The notes below the pieces were generated by a model, which saw only the letters and a program-made list of their open reading frames with translations, had not been told where the DNA came from and did not search any database. Made by a program: the position numbers and the translations under genes. Shown one piece after another: positions 1-8,124 of a stretch of DNA of 18,365 nucleotides. This stretch comes from a bacterium (GTDB lineage Bacteria > Fidelibacterota > Marinisomatia > Marinisomatales > JAHJCW01), in the NCBI GenBank assembly GCA_018812885.1, contig JAHJCW010000030.1, positions 1 through 18,365 of the forward strand, written 5' to 3'. Numbering within the stretch: position 1 is the first letter of the stretch; every line of letters begins with the position of its first letter.

Positions 1-795
1 AATAAACTCGCTACTTTCCACTTTAATATGCTTTGCTTGATATATTTCAACTTCATCTAGTTCTGGTAAAGTGCCTTTTAACAGTTTCGAAAAATTAGTA
101 ATAATTCGCCACCGTGTTATCTCTTTTACATAGCAAACGTCAAAAACACCATCGTCTAACTTCGCTTTTGGAGTTAGTTGCAAACCACCACCTACATTCC
201 AGCCATTTCCGACGCTTACAAGATATATATCGTCATTAAGTATTTTCCTGTCTAATGTCAACTTCATCGGAATTCTTTTATATGCTATTAACGTATATGC
301 AATTGACAATATATAACGGAATGCTCCTTTAATATATTCAATTTTTCTTGCATTCCAATTCACCTGACCCTCAAAACCCATCCCGAGAACATTTACAAAT
401 TTCCTGCCATTAACTTCACCTACATCAATATTTTTCACATCGTGGTTCAGCAATATTTGAATTGCCTCTTCAATCGAATTATAAGGGATACTGCAACTTC
501 TTGCAAAATCATTTCCGGTTCCGATTGGGATCATTCCAAACGGTATTTTTAAATCGGGAACTCCGTTAATCACTTCATTAATTGTACCATCACCACCGAT
601 GGCTACAATAACATCAAATTTATTCCCGATTTCTTTCACTAATTCTGTGGCATGCATCGGTTCTTGCGTAAAATGAAATTCGTATTCGATTTTCTTTGTT
701 CGGAGAATATTTTCAATTTGAGGCAATACTTTCATTGTTTTGCCACTGCCTGCCTCAGGATTAACGATTAATAGATATCTTTTTTTTGTTGGCAT
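1..795 (-). CDS. Diacylglycerol kinase family lipid kinase (YegS/BmrU type), 3' end outside window
   Basis: This gene reads leftward from ATG at 793-795 and is still open at base 1, so 265 residues are visible and the C-terminus is missing. The family normally has about 290-310 residues, so little is lost. Members phosphorylate diacylglycerol or related lipids with ATP at the inner membrane face. The sequence shows the DAGK catalytic signature: an N-terminal 'LLIVNPEAGSGK' (residues 8-19), the nucleotide-binding 'GGDGTINEV' (67-75) and 'IPIGTGNDFAR' (89-99). The start is supported by an AGGAGGT-like ribosome site (ACCTCC on the plus strand at 799-804). It begins 12 bases after the ridA stop and is probably cotranscribed with it. 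The exact lipid substrate cannot be told from sequence. Confidence 0.9.
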   Translation of the reverse strand, partial: MPTKKRYLLIVNPEAGSGKTMKVLPQIENILRTKKIEYEFHFTQEPMHATELVKEIGNKFDVIVAIGGDGTINEVINGVPDLKIPFGMIPIGTGNDFARSCSIPYNSIEEAIQILLNHDVKNIDVGEVNGRKFVNVLGMGFEGQVNWNARKIEYIKGAFRYILSIAYTLIAYKRIPMKLTLDRKILNDDIYLVSVGNGWNVGGGLQLTPKAKLDDGVFDVCYVKEITRWRIITNFSKLLKGTLPELDEVEIYQAKHIKVESSEFI

Positions 796-807
796 ATTAC
801 CTCCTAA

Positions 808-1191
808 TTATAATGTTGCAATGCAATCTATTTCAATTAAAACATACTTTGGTAGCGCTGAAACCTCAACTACCGAACGCGCGGGTGGATCAACACCCTT
901 AAACCGTTCCATAAAGACAGTATTTAATTCAGAGTAATTTGATAAATTTGTCATAAATACGGTTAACTTAATCGATTTACTTAAATCAGTTCCGGCAGCC
1001 TTTAATACAGATTCAATATTGTCCAAAGTCTGTTCCGCTTGTTCAAAAAAATCATTTGATATTATTCTTCCTGTATTTGGATTAAGTGGAATTTGTCCCG
1101 CAGTGTAAACCAACCCGTTGGATACGATTGCTTGGCTATAATAACCAATAGCACCCGGTGCATTTTTAGTATATATTATTTTTCTATTCAT
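808..1191 (-). CDS. ridA: RidA family reactive intermediate/imine deaminase
   Basis: A 127-residue protein with the usual length of the RidA/YjgF/UK114 family. These proteins are soluble trimers that hydrolyse reactive enamines and imines released by PLP enzymes such as threonine dehydratase, protecting other PLP enzymes from damage. The signature C-terminal stretch 'PPARSVVEVSALPK' is present. Arg105, which anchors the substrate carboxylate, and Glu120 fall at the same numbers as in the E. coli protein, which argues for true RidA deaminase activity rather than an inactive paralogue. The N-terminal 'APGAIGYYSQAIVSNGLVYTAGQ' region is also typical. It lies between the PPC-domain gene and the lipid kinase gene on the same strand, 159 bases after the former and 12 before the latter. 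Confidence 0.93.
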   Translation of the reverse strand: MNRKIIYTKNAPGAIGYYSQAIVSNGLVYTAGQIPLNPNTGRIISNDFFEQAEQTLDNIESVLKAAGTDLSKSIKLTVFMTNLSNYSELNTVFMERFKGVDPPARSVVEVSALPKYVLIEIDCIATL

Positions 1192-1198
1192 TATTATT

Positions 1199-1324
1199 AA
1201 CCACTAATTATAAAAATTTTCAAAAACGAGCATAATAGTATCATTCTTTGTGAAATTCTGAGTTTTGTTTTTATTTTCAATTTTATTGTTTTTATTCGTG
1301 TTCTTCATGTAATTCGTGGTTATT
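1199..1324. repeat. Intergenic inverted/dispersed repeat between ridA and the PPC gene
   Basis: The 159-base gap holds no gene. Its ends carry an inverted pair: AACCACTAATTA at 1199-1210 and TAATTCGTGGTT at 1310-1321, which are reverse complements with one mismatch in 12. The right arm is part of a 31-base block (1294-1324) that reappears at 4466-4496 with 27 of 31 bases matching. The core reads 'GTGTTCTTC.TG.AATTCGTGG.TATT'. The arrangement resembles a small non-autonomous repeat with inverted ends. A DNA or an RNA role is not shown. Confidence 0.55.
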
Positions 1325-1350
1325 CTTATCGTTTATTTCGTTGTGAATCA

Positions 1351-1773
1351 TTATTTCAAATCCCACGTTGCCAAACCAATTTTATCATTTAATGTGCGTT
1401 TTGAGTTACCATCTATTTTATTAATTATAAATTCTCCTACAACTGCAATATTTGCCCTAAATAGATGCCCTCCATATATTTGCATATTATGATCCCCGAT
1501 TGTTATATGAGCGTGTATAAACGGTTCACTATGCAATAACATAATATTACCCTGATAAGTGATCAATTCATGATCTTCTTTGAAAGTCTTTTTTATATAT
1601 TCCCTTTTGGTAGGATTATATGCACCTAACTCAATATTATTGATTGCTCCAATGCCGGAAATATATCCATTTAAAATATGATGTTCTTTGCAAAACTCAG
1701 TCAATTCTTCAACAACAGATTCACCTTTTTCAAGGTAAACTTGGAAAATATTATCTGATTGTTTGAATTGCAT
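1351..1773 (-). CDS. PPC/DUF296 domain protein
   Basis: A 140-residue single-domain protein of the PPC (plants and prokaryotes conserved, DUF296) family. Plant relatives carry the domain in AT-hook proteins. Free-standing bacterial forms are small trimeric proteins of uncertain function, so a DNA-binding role should not be assumed. The diagnostic pieces are visible: 'GYISGIGAINNIELGAYNP' (residues 36-54), then 'PFIHAHITIGDH' (84-95), and 'GGHL' (101-104). His87, His89 and His103 match the conserved histidines that line a likely metal site in prokaryotic members. It starts 3 bases after the alaS stop codon, so it is almost certainly translated from the alaS transcript. Confidence 0.87.
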   Translation of the reverse strand: MQFKQSDNIFQVYLEKGESVVEELTEFCKEHHILNGYISGIGAINNIELGAYNPTKREYIKKTFKEDHELITYQGNIMLLHSEPFIHAHITIGDHNMQIYGGHLFRANIAVVGEFIINKIDGNSKRTLNDKIGLATWDLK

Positions 1774-1776
1774 ATG

Positions 1777-4332
1777 CTAACCTAGTATATCTTGAATTTC
1801 TTGTTTTATTATATTCATTCCAATATCTAATGCCTCATCCAATCTCATTCCAACTTTACCGCCTGTTGTTGCAATATTTTCTTTTCCACCACCACCCCCA
1901 CCTAATGCTTTTCCAATTTTTCTAGCAAGGTTATCAGCTTTTATTCCTTTTTTAATAATACTTTTTCCAACTATTATGACAATTGAAACTTTTGGTGCTC
2001 CTTTTAAGGCAAGTAGTGCAATTTGAATATTTTTAACATTGAAAAATTCAGTTGCTACACCTTTTAATTCTAAAGTAGATGTCGCTTCAATTTCATATTT
2101 TGAAATATCAATACCATTATAAGTTGTGACAATACCAGATTTAATAGGATCATCCGCAGCAATTTGTTTCCTTTTAAAATCTCGTATTTCCTTTTCAAGC
2201 TTTTTGATTCTAGATATAGATTCAATCTCATTTTGAATTAATAATTGCATCTTATTCTGAACAAATTTAACTGCCTCTTTTCCGGTAATTGCCACAATTC
2301 TTCTCACACCTGCGGCAAGGGAAGATTCCTCAATAATCTTAAACAATCCAATATCACCTGTACGATTGACATGTGTACCACCGCATAATTCCTTGGAAAA
2401 CTTTCCAATGGTTAAAACACGTACTTCATCGCCATATTTTTCACCGAATAAAGCTTCGGCGCCATCCTTTTTTGCTTCATCAAATGATTGAGTTGTGGAG
2501 ATTACTTCAATGTTTTTGATAATCTCATCATTGACTATTGTCTCAACCCGTTCAATTTCATCTTGTGAGATTTTTTCAAAATGAGTCAAATCGAAACGGA
2601 AATTCTCAGGACCAACCGATGAACCGGCTTGGTGCACATGTTCTCCCAATACTTCTTTCAATGCTGCGTGTAATAAATGGGTTGCAGTATGATTGCGCCT
2701 AATCGCGTCACGACGATTGCTATCAACAGTACAGACAACTTCTTTTTCTAAAAATAATTCGTCTAAATTACCTTTGCAATAATGTATAAATTGTTCATTC
2801 TTTTTTTGTGTATCAATAACTTCCAAGTCAATCCCGCCATTGGTAATAGTACCTTTGTCACCGATCTGACCGCCAGACTCAGCATAAAAAGGCGTCTTGT
2901 CCAAAACAATTGCAAATCCATTTTTTATTTTCGACCATTTTGTTATGAACGATTCGGATTCCAAAGTTTCGTAACCTAAGAATTCTGAGTCTTCACTTTT
3001 TATCGCTGTATTCCAATTTATTTTATCTGTGCTTGCAGTGAATTTACTTGATGCTTTGGCGCGTTCTTTCTGTTTCTCCATTTCTTTCCAGAATCCCTCT
3101 TCGTCTACTTCCAGCCCAATTTCTCGGGCCATTAGCTGTGTCAGATCTAACGGGAATCCATAAGTATCGTATAATTTAAATGCTTCGATCCCCGGAATAA
3201 TTTTGCCTGAGAGACTATTAACTATACGATTGAAATGATGTATTCCTCGATCAAGTGTCTTATTAAATGATTTTTCCTCGGCTTTAATTACATTAATGAT
3301 ATGGGCTTTTTTATCAATTATTTCCGGATAGACTTTACCAAGTATCTGACCAACTGTGTCGACCAATTTATATATAAATGGTTTGTTGAGATTAAGCATA
3401 CGGCCGAACCGTGAAGCTCTCCTTAGTATCCTTCTAGCAATATAGCCTCGACCCTCATTTGACGGCATCACTCCATCGGCAATCGCAAAGGTAAGCATCC
3501 TTATATGATCTGCTATAACCTGATACGGTACTGGACTTTCAAAATATTTTATCTCACTAATTTTTTCAATCTCACGGATTATAGGCTGAAATAGATCAGA
3601 CTCATAATTACTAACTTTGCCTTGCATTACAGAAACAATTCTTTCTAAACCCGCACCTGTATCAATATGTTTCTTTGGAAGATCCGTTAGCTTACCGGAT
3701 TCATCACGATTATATTGTATAAATACTAAATTCCATAACTCCCAATATTCATCTGTAACATTTACACCTTTGGCAGATTGTTTGGCTAAATCTTTCCCAA
3801 TATAATAATGGATTTCAGAGCAAGGGCCACAAGGACCGGTCTCACCCATTTCCCAAAAGTTTTCTTTTTTACCAAACCGTAATATTCTACCATGAACAAT
3901 ATCGGTTTCCGATTTCCATAGTTCAAATGCTTCGTCATCGTCATCATAAACTGTTGCCCATAGGCGGTTTTTATCCAGTTTCCAAACATCAGTTAATAAT
4001 TCCCACGCCCATCTAATGGCTTCTGCTTTATAATAACCACCAAACGACCAATTACCGAGCATCTCAAAAAATGTATGATGATAAGTATCCACTCCGACTT
4101 CTTCAAGATCATTATGTTTTCCGCTTACGCGAATACATTTTTGGCTGTTTACAACTCGATTGTTTTTTGGTTCTTGCTCGTTTAAAAATATCGGTTTGAA
4201 CTGATTCATACCGGCATTAGTAAATAAAAGTGTGGGGTCATCTAAAGGGGCAACGGATGAACTCCGCACAACTGAATGATTTTTATCTTTGAAAAAATTG
4301 ATAAAAGATTGCCGTATATCGTTACTATTCAT
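1777..4332 (-). CDS. alaS: Alanyl-tRNA synthetase
   Basis: An 851-residue protein, close to the 876 residues of E. coli AlaS, so it looks complete. It charges tRNA-Ala and hydrolyses mischarged Ser- and Gly-tRNA-Ala in the cytoplasm. The class II aminoacylation domain is N-terminal, with 'LFTNAGMNQFKPIFL' and 'THHTFFEMLGNWSFGGYYK'-type motifs ('YHHTFFEMLGNWSFGGYYK' here). The editing domain keeps all four zinc ligands: His548 and His552 in 'NHTATHLLH', and Cys650 and His654 in 'CGGTH'. The C-Ala domain ends in the glycine-rich 'GGGGGGKENIATTGGK', where many orthologues have Arg-Pro after the glycines. The ATG at 4330-4332 has no strong Shine-Dalgarno, but the N-terminal sequence fits the family. 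It heads the leftward run alaS, PPC gene, ridA, lipid kinase. Confidence 0.98.
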   Translation of the reverse strand: MNSNDIRQSFINFFKDKNHSVVRSSSVAPLDDPTLLFTNAGMNQFKPIFLNEQEPKNNRVVNSQKCIRVSGKHNDLEEVGVDTYHHTFFEMLGNWSFGGYYKAEAIRWAWELLTDVWKLDKNRLWATVYDDDDEAFELWKSETDIVHGRILRFGKKENFWEMGETGPCGPCSEIHYYIGKDLAKQSAKGVNVTDEYWELWNLVFIQYNRDESGKLTDLPKKHIDTGAGLERIVSVMQGKVSNYESDLFQPIIREIEKISEIKYFESPVPYQVIADHIRMLTFAIADGVMPSNEGRGYIARRILRRASRFGRMLNLNKPFIYKLVDTVGQILGKVYPEIIDKKAHIINVIKAEEKSFNKTLDRGIHHFNRIVNSLSGKIIPGIEAFKLYDTYGFPLDLTQLMAREIGLEVDEEGFWKEMEKQKERAKASSKFTASTDKINWNTAIKSEDSEFLGYETLESESFITKWSKIKNGFAIVLDKTPFYAESGGQIGDKGTITNGGIDLEVIDTQKKNEQFIHYCKGNLDELFLEKEVVCTVDSNRRDAIRRNHTATHLLHAALKEVLGEHVHQAGSSVGPENFRFDLTHFEKISQDEIERVETIVNDEIIKNIEVISTTQSFDEAKKDGAEALFGEKYGDEVRVLTIGKFSKELCGGTHVNRTGDIGLFKIIEESSLAAGVRRIVAITGKEAVKFVQNKMQLLIQNEIESISRIKKLEKEIRDFKRKQIAADDPIKSGIVTTYNGIDISKYEIEATSTLELKGVATEFFNVKNIQIALLALKGAPKVSIVIIVGKSIIKKGIKADNLARKIGKALGGGGGGKENIATTGGKVGMRLDEALDIGMNIIKQEIQDILG

Positions 4333-4572
4333 TTTTCAAATTAGCAAGATTTTATGGATTGAAAAACAAATAACTTTCTATACCAAATGTGTATTTTAAT
4401 TTTTTAGAATATTAAAAATACTGCCAAGCCCTTACTAAAAGAACTATTAGCGTTTTGATATTTTCATTTGTGTTCTTCGTGAAATTCGTGGCTATTTCAT
4501 TTTTCATCTTTCCAATTGCTGATTACGATATTTTTTCTCTATTTTAAGTGATAATTAATTAAAGGAATATCA
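4333..4572. other. Divergent intergenic region between alaS and the OPT gene
   Basis: These 240 AT-rich bases separate leftward alaS from rightward OPT, so both promoters must lie here. No -35/-10 pair convincing enough to call was seen in either direction. The only defined element is the repeat copy at 4466-4496. A GGA-type ribosome site (AAAGGAATATCA) immediately precedes the OPT start. Confidence 0.5.
4466..4496. repeat. Second copy of the TTCGTGG dispersed repeat
   Basis: These 31 bases match 1294-1324 in the same orientation with 4 differences. Both copies contain 'GTGTTCTTC' and 'AATTCGTGG'. The reverse complement reads as CCACGAATT-type sequence, which I recall as a common scattered repeat in AT-rich bacterial genomes. 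Here it lies upstream of alaS, while the other copy lies two genes downstream. Confidence 0.6.
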
Positions 4573-6453
4573 ATGTCTAAAAAGCCACTTCCGGAAATCA
4601 CAGTCAAAGCAATTTTTCTTGGTGTTCTACTATCGATGATTATGGCAGGTGCCAATGCTTACCTTGGTTTATTCGCCGGTATGACGGTATCTGCATCAAT
4701 CCCGGCAGCTGTTATTTCAATGGGGGTTCTGCGATTATTCAAACGTTCCAATATATTAGAAAATAATATTGTACAAACAGCCGCTTCAGCTGGAGAATCG
4801 CTTGCAGCGGGTGTGATTTTTACTATTCCTGCTCTGATATTAATGGGTTATTGGACAGATTTTGATTACATAGAAGTGGCAAAAATTGCAAGTATCGGCG
4901 GATTAATTGGTGTGTTTTTTACTATACCTTTACGCCGCGCTTTAATAGTGGAAGCTAAACTGACCTTTCCCGAGGGTATCGCTACTGCGGCAGTCCTGAA
5001 AGCCGGTGATAGAAATAAAGACAGTGAAGGCGATGAAACAGCAAGTGGTGGAATGAGACTGATTGGATTAGCAGGCTTGGCGGGCGGATTGATGAAATTA
5101 GCCCAACAAGGATTTCAATTTTGGTCCGCTGCTTTATCGGGAGCAATTAAATTACCCATCGGTAAAGGAGCAATTTTTGGTTTAGGTACTAACCTCTCTC
5201 CTGCTCTAATTGCTGTTGGATACATTGTAGGAAGAAATATAGGCATATTGGTTGTTGGTGGTGGATTGATTTCTTGGGCTGTTGCAATTCCAATCTATTC
5301 AGCAATTAATGGATGGGAAGGAGGGTTTTATGACGCTGCTCAAAATATTTGGAATTCTCAAATACGATTTTTGGGAATTGGCGCTATGGTGGTTGGTGGA
5401 ATTTGGTCATTAATAAAGTTAGCAAAACCATTAGTTGCGGGCATAAAAGCAAGTCTTGATTCAATGAAACAAGCCAACGAAGGCAAAACCATAGCACGCG
5501 AAGAGCAGGATATCCCCATAAAATACGTTGGCTATTCATTATTAGTTTTACTGATACCGGTATTTTTTCTATATCTGGGAGTGCTTGAATCAGTCTGGAT
5601 GGCAGTGTTGCTCTCTATTGTGATGATGATATTTGGTTTTTTATTTTCAGCGGTTGCTTCTTATATGGCAGGGGTTGTCGGATCCTCAAACAATCCAATT
5701 TCCGGTGTCACTATTGCGACAATTTTGTTTTCATCATTACTGTTATTAGCTTTACTTGGTACCGGTTCTACTAAGGGCGCTGCTGCAGCGATATTAATTG
5801 GTGCAGTAGTTTGTTGTGCGGCTTCAATTGGAGGTGATAATCTGCAGGATTTGAAGACCGGTCATCTTTTAGGAGCAACGCCATGGAAACAGCAGATCAT
5901 GCAAATAGTTGGTACAATCAGCGCTGCCGTTGTATTAGGACTTGTACTAGATATTTTACATACCGCTTACACGATTGGTTCTCCGACGCTCTCAGCTCCT
6001 CAAGCTACTTTAATGCGATCTGTTGCAGAGGGCGTATTTCAAGGTAATCTACCCTGGACAATGGTAATAATCGGTGGAATTATTGGTATATTAATTATTA
6101 TGTTAGATGTTCGGCAAGAACGTATCGGTTCGGATTTTCGCGTTCCAGTATTGGCAGTAGCAGTAGGTATATATTTACCGATAGAATTAACCGTACCAAT
6201 CTTTCTTGGCGGCATGATTTCGCATATTGGCAACAAGCGCGGTGCGACTGAAGTTACACGCAGAAACGGTTTACTGTTATCATCGGGTTTGATCACCGGT
6301 GAAGCACTCATGGGAATTTTAGTAGCTGTACCAATATTCATAACTTCGAATAAAGATTGGTGGCCAACTCTTGGTTCATACACATGGTTAGGAACACTTT
6401 TCTTTATTGCTATAATATATTGGTTGTATAGAACATTGGTGAAAAAGGATTGA
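4573..6453 (+). CDS. OPT family oligopeptide transporter
   Basis: A 626-residue polytopic inner-membrane protein of the prokaryotic OPT (oligopeptide transporter) family, whose members are thought to import small peptides or peptide-derived compounds by proton coupling. The N-terminus 'TVKAIFLGVLLSMIMAGANAYLGL' is a hallmark of the family. So are 'NNIVQTAASAGESLAAGVIF' near residue 65, a mid-protein 'SSNNPISGVTIATI' and 'GGDNLQDLKTGHLLGATPWK'. About a dozen or more hydrophobic segments run along its length, ending in a short Lys-Lys-Asp tail. The start is supported by AAAGGAATATCA just upstream. It is transcribed alone, diverging from alaS. The substrate is unknown. It ends with TGA, showing that TGA is a stop in this genome. 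Confidence 0.93.
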   Translation: MSKKPLPEITVKAIFLGVLLSMIMAGANAYLGLFAGMTVSASIPAAVISMGVLRLFKRSNILENNIVQTAASAGESLAAGVIFTIPALILMGYWTDFDYIEVAKIASIGGLIGVFFTIPLRRALIVEAKLTFPEGIATAAVLKAGDRNKDSEGDETASGGMRLIGLAGLAGGLMKLAQQGFQFWSAALSGAIKLPIGKGAIFGLGTNLSPALIAVGYIVGRNIGILVVGGGLISWAVAIPIYSAINGWEGGFYDAAQNIWNSQIRFLGIGAMVVGGIWSLIKLAKPLVAGIKASLDSMKQANEGKTIAREEQDIPIKYVGYSLLVLLIPVFFLYLGVLESVWMAVLLSIVMMIFGFLFSAVASYMAGVVGSSNNPISGVTIATILFSSLLLLALLGTGSTKGAAAAILIGAVVCCAASIGGDNLQDLKTGHLLGATPWKQQIMQIVGTISAAVVLGLVLDILHTAYTIGSPTLSAPQATLMRSVAEGVFQGNLPWTMVIIGGIIGILIIMLDVRQERIGSDFRVPVLAVAVGIYLPIELTVPIFLGGMISHIGNKRGATEVTRRNGLLLSSGLITGEALMGILVAVPIFITSNKDWWPTLGSYTWLGTLFFIAIIYWLYRTLVKKD

Positions 6454-6470
6454 CGATCAGTAAAGAAATG

Positions 6471-6864
6471 TTGAGTTTAGAATTTTGAGTGCTAAATGAA
6501 AAATAATCCGATTAAAGAGAGAAGTTTTAATTTTGCTTTGTCGATTGTCAAATTATATAAAATACTCCAAGGGAAAAATGAATTTATTATTTCAAAACAA
6601 TTATTGTGAAGCGGAACAAGTATTGGGGCTAACATCGAAGAAGCAAGCGCAGCTCAAAGTAAAAAGGATTTTTTACATAAAATGTCTATTGCATCAAAAG
6701 AAGAGCGGGAAACTTCATATTGGTTAAGAATATTAAAAGAAAGTAATTTAATTGATATCTCTGTCGATGAATTTTTAAACGAAATTGGTCAAATTATAAA
6801 AATCATAACAAAAATTGTTAAAACAACTTCAAAAAACTTGAAACAATAAAAAAACTTAAAATTC
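6471..6864. repeat. Imperfect inverted repeats bracketing the four-helix-bundle pseudogene
   Basis: GAATTTTGAGT at 6480-6490 and ACTTAAAATTC at 6854-6864 are reverse complements with one mismatch in 11. Both lie in longer runs of the same AATTC/GAATT-rich character (6471-6490 and 6854-6893). They flank the broken gene at 6496-6849 closely on both sides. AT-rich sequence produces such matches by chance, so the call is tentative. Confidence 0.4.
6496..6849 (+). pseudogene. Four helix bundle protein (S23/IVS family), interrupted by an in-frame TGA
   Basis: Read in one frame from ATG at 6496 to TAA at 6847-6849, this is a 117-residue protein of the usual length for the four helix bundle family (TIGR02436, first known from 23S rRNA intervening sequences and related to the Avd accessory protein of diversity-generating retroelements). 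The only lesion is TGA at 6607-6609, codon 38. The sequence reads 'NEFIISKQLL' then stop, then 'SGTSIGANIEEASAAQSKKD'. Family members normally have Arg between these two segments, so a single CGA-to-TGA change explains the break. The second half continues with 'HKMSIASKEERETSYWLRIL', fully typical. No clear ribosome site precedes the ATG. A base-calling error is the alternative explanation; readthrough is less likely because TGA terminates the gene just upstream. Confidence 0.82.
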
Positions 6865-6893
6865 AAAATTAATAAATCAAAATTCCAAAAATT

Positions 6894-7978
6894 ATGTCAA
6901 TAAATATAGAATTACTTAAAAGACTACCGAAGGTAGAATTACATTGTCACCTCGATGGTAGTATGCGAATTGAGACAATTTTAGATCTTGCTCAAAAAGA
7001 TAAAGTTAAACTACCCTCATCTAAATTTGAAGAATTACGGAAGGCGTTAATCATCGGTGACAACCGCGTAACACTCGAAGAATATATCGACCGATTTGAT
7101 ATTACCCTTAGTGTTATGCAAACTCCGGAAAGTCTAAAACGCATTGCGTTTGAATTAATTGAGGATGTTCTAAAGAGAATGTTAGATACATAGAAATCCG
7201 CTATTCCCCCATTTTACACCTAAAAAAAGGGATGATGCTTGGTGAATCAATTGAGGCAGTCAGGATTGGATTAAAAGAGGGAGAAAAGGAATTCGGTGTA
7301 AAATCGGGCATAATAATTTGTGGGATACGAAATATCTCACCTGAAGTTTCGTTAAAATTAGCTGATTTAACTATTCAGTATAAAAATAAGGGGGTTGTCG
7401 GGTTTGATCTTGCCGGTGTGGAAGAGAATTTCCCTGCCAAAGATCATCGTGAGGCATTCTATCTGATCATTAATAACAACATAAATGCCACAATTCATGC
7501 CGGTGAAGCATTTGGCCCGGCTTCTATCCACCAAGCGATCCATTATTGTAATGCGCACCGAATTGGTCATGGCACACGTTTGAAAGAAGACAAAGATCTG
7601 ATGAATTACGTAAATGATCATCGCATTCCTTTAGAAATTTGCCTCACTTCTAACTGGCATACGCGCTCTGTGCGTTCTTTGAAATATCATCCTATTAGAT
7701 ATTATTATGATGAAGGATTACGCATTTCTCTGAATACCGATAATCGCCTTATTTCTGATACAACACTAACCAAGGAATATGCTCTTGCACATGTATTATT
7801 TGGATTTTACCTAAATGATTTTCGCCGAATGACGATAACAGCAATGAAAAGTGCTTTCCTAAGCTATAAAACCCGAAAAGTGATGATACAAGAAATAGCA
7901 GAAGAATTTGAACAGGAATTCGGGTTAATGCCAGAGTATGTTGAAACTGTGCACAAAAGAATTAAAACTAATAAATAA
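6894..7978 (+). pseudogene. Adenosine deaminase family gene broken by a one-base frameshift
   Basis: Two adjoining frames together encode a complete metal-dependent deaminase. The first (6894-7193) carries the metal-binding 'VELHCHLDGS' (His17, His19). The second (in frame from about 7175 to 7978) carries 'HAGEAFG' with the catalytic Glu, 'RIGHGT', 'EICLTSN' and the Asp-containing 'SLNTDNRLISD'. The shift sits at 'CTAAAGAGAATG' (7170-7181). Adding one base after CTAAA restores '..EDVLK-ENVRYIEIRYSPILH..', the normal family sequence, for a total of about 361 residues. An intact enzyme would turn adenosine, or a close purine, into inosine plus ammonia in salvage. The 'TDN' in place of 'TDD' occurs in some bacterial adenosine deaminases. 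No classical -1 slippery heptamer is present. It is either a recent pseudogene or a single-base sequencing error. Confidence 0.88.
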
Positions 7979-7984
7979 ATCGGC

Positions 7985-8063
7985 ATGTCATTCTGAGGAG
8001 TGTAACGACAAAGAATCCATTATGTTTTTTAAATTTGATTTTTCATCCTGCTCAGAAAGACAT
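7985..8063. repeat. Inverted-repeat intergenic element (CATTCTGAG type)
   Basis: ATGTCATTCTGAG at 7985-7997 is the reverse complement of CTCAGAAAGACAT at 8051-8063 with one mismatch in 13. The left half continues 'GAGTGTAACGACAAAGAATCC', a wording I recall from widespread scattered repeats in environmental bacterial genomes. The two arms enclose about 50 bases without coding content. It lies in the convergent gap between the deaminase remnant and the leftward fibre gene. Confidence 0.55.
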
Positions 8064-8073
8064 ATTTGAATAA

Positions 8074-8098
8074 TAAAAAAAAGAGACAAAGCTCCTTT
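8074..8098 (-). terminator. Possible weak intrinsic terminator of the fibre gene cluster
   Basis: On the minus strand the sequence AAAGGAG-CTTTGT-CTCTTTT can form a seven-pair stem (one G-T) that runs into an uninterrupted T-stretch and then ATTATT. It lies about 27-50 bases after the stop of the last fibre gene, where the leftward transcript should end. The stem is AT-rich and weak, so the call rests mainly on position and the T-run. Confidence 0.4.
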
Positions 8099-8124
8099 CC
8101 CTTCTCATTAATATATTCTTGTTT

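Noticed and set aside
6039..6383. Minus-strand open frame inside the OPT transporter gene
   Set aside because: The plus-strand transporter is intact and strongly recognisable across the same bases; the opposite frame has no recognisable motif.
6607..6609. Selenocysteine or recoded TGA in the four-helix-bundle gene
   Set aside because: The family has Arg and not Cys at the position, and TGA ends the neighbouring intact gene.
6533..6727. A 64-residue plus-strand frame overlapping the four-helix-bundle remnant
   Set aside because: It is a different frame from the one carrying the family sequence on both sides of the TGA, and its translation resembles nothing.
7165..7180. Programmed -1 frameshifting in the deaminase gene
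   Set aside because: No slippery heptamer is present at CTAAAGAGA, and this enzyme family is not known for frameshifting. A mutation or base-call error explains it more simply.
7985..8063. CRISPR array
   Set aside because: Only one inverted pair is present; there are no regularly spaced direct repeats of 25-40 bases anywhere in the window, and no cas genes.
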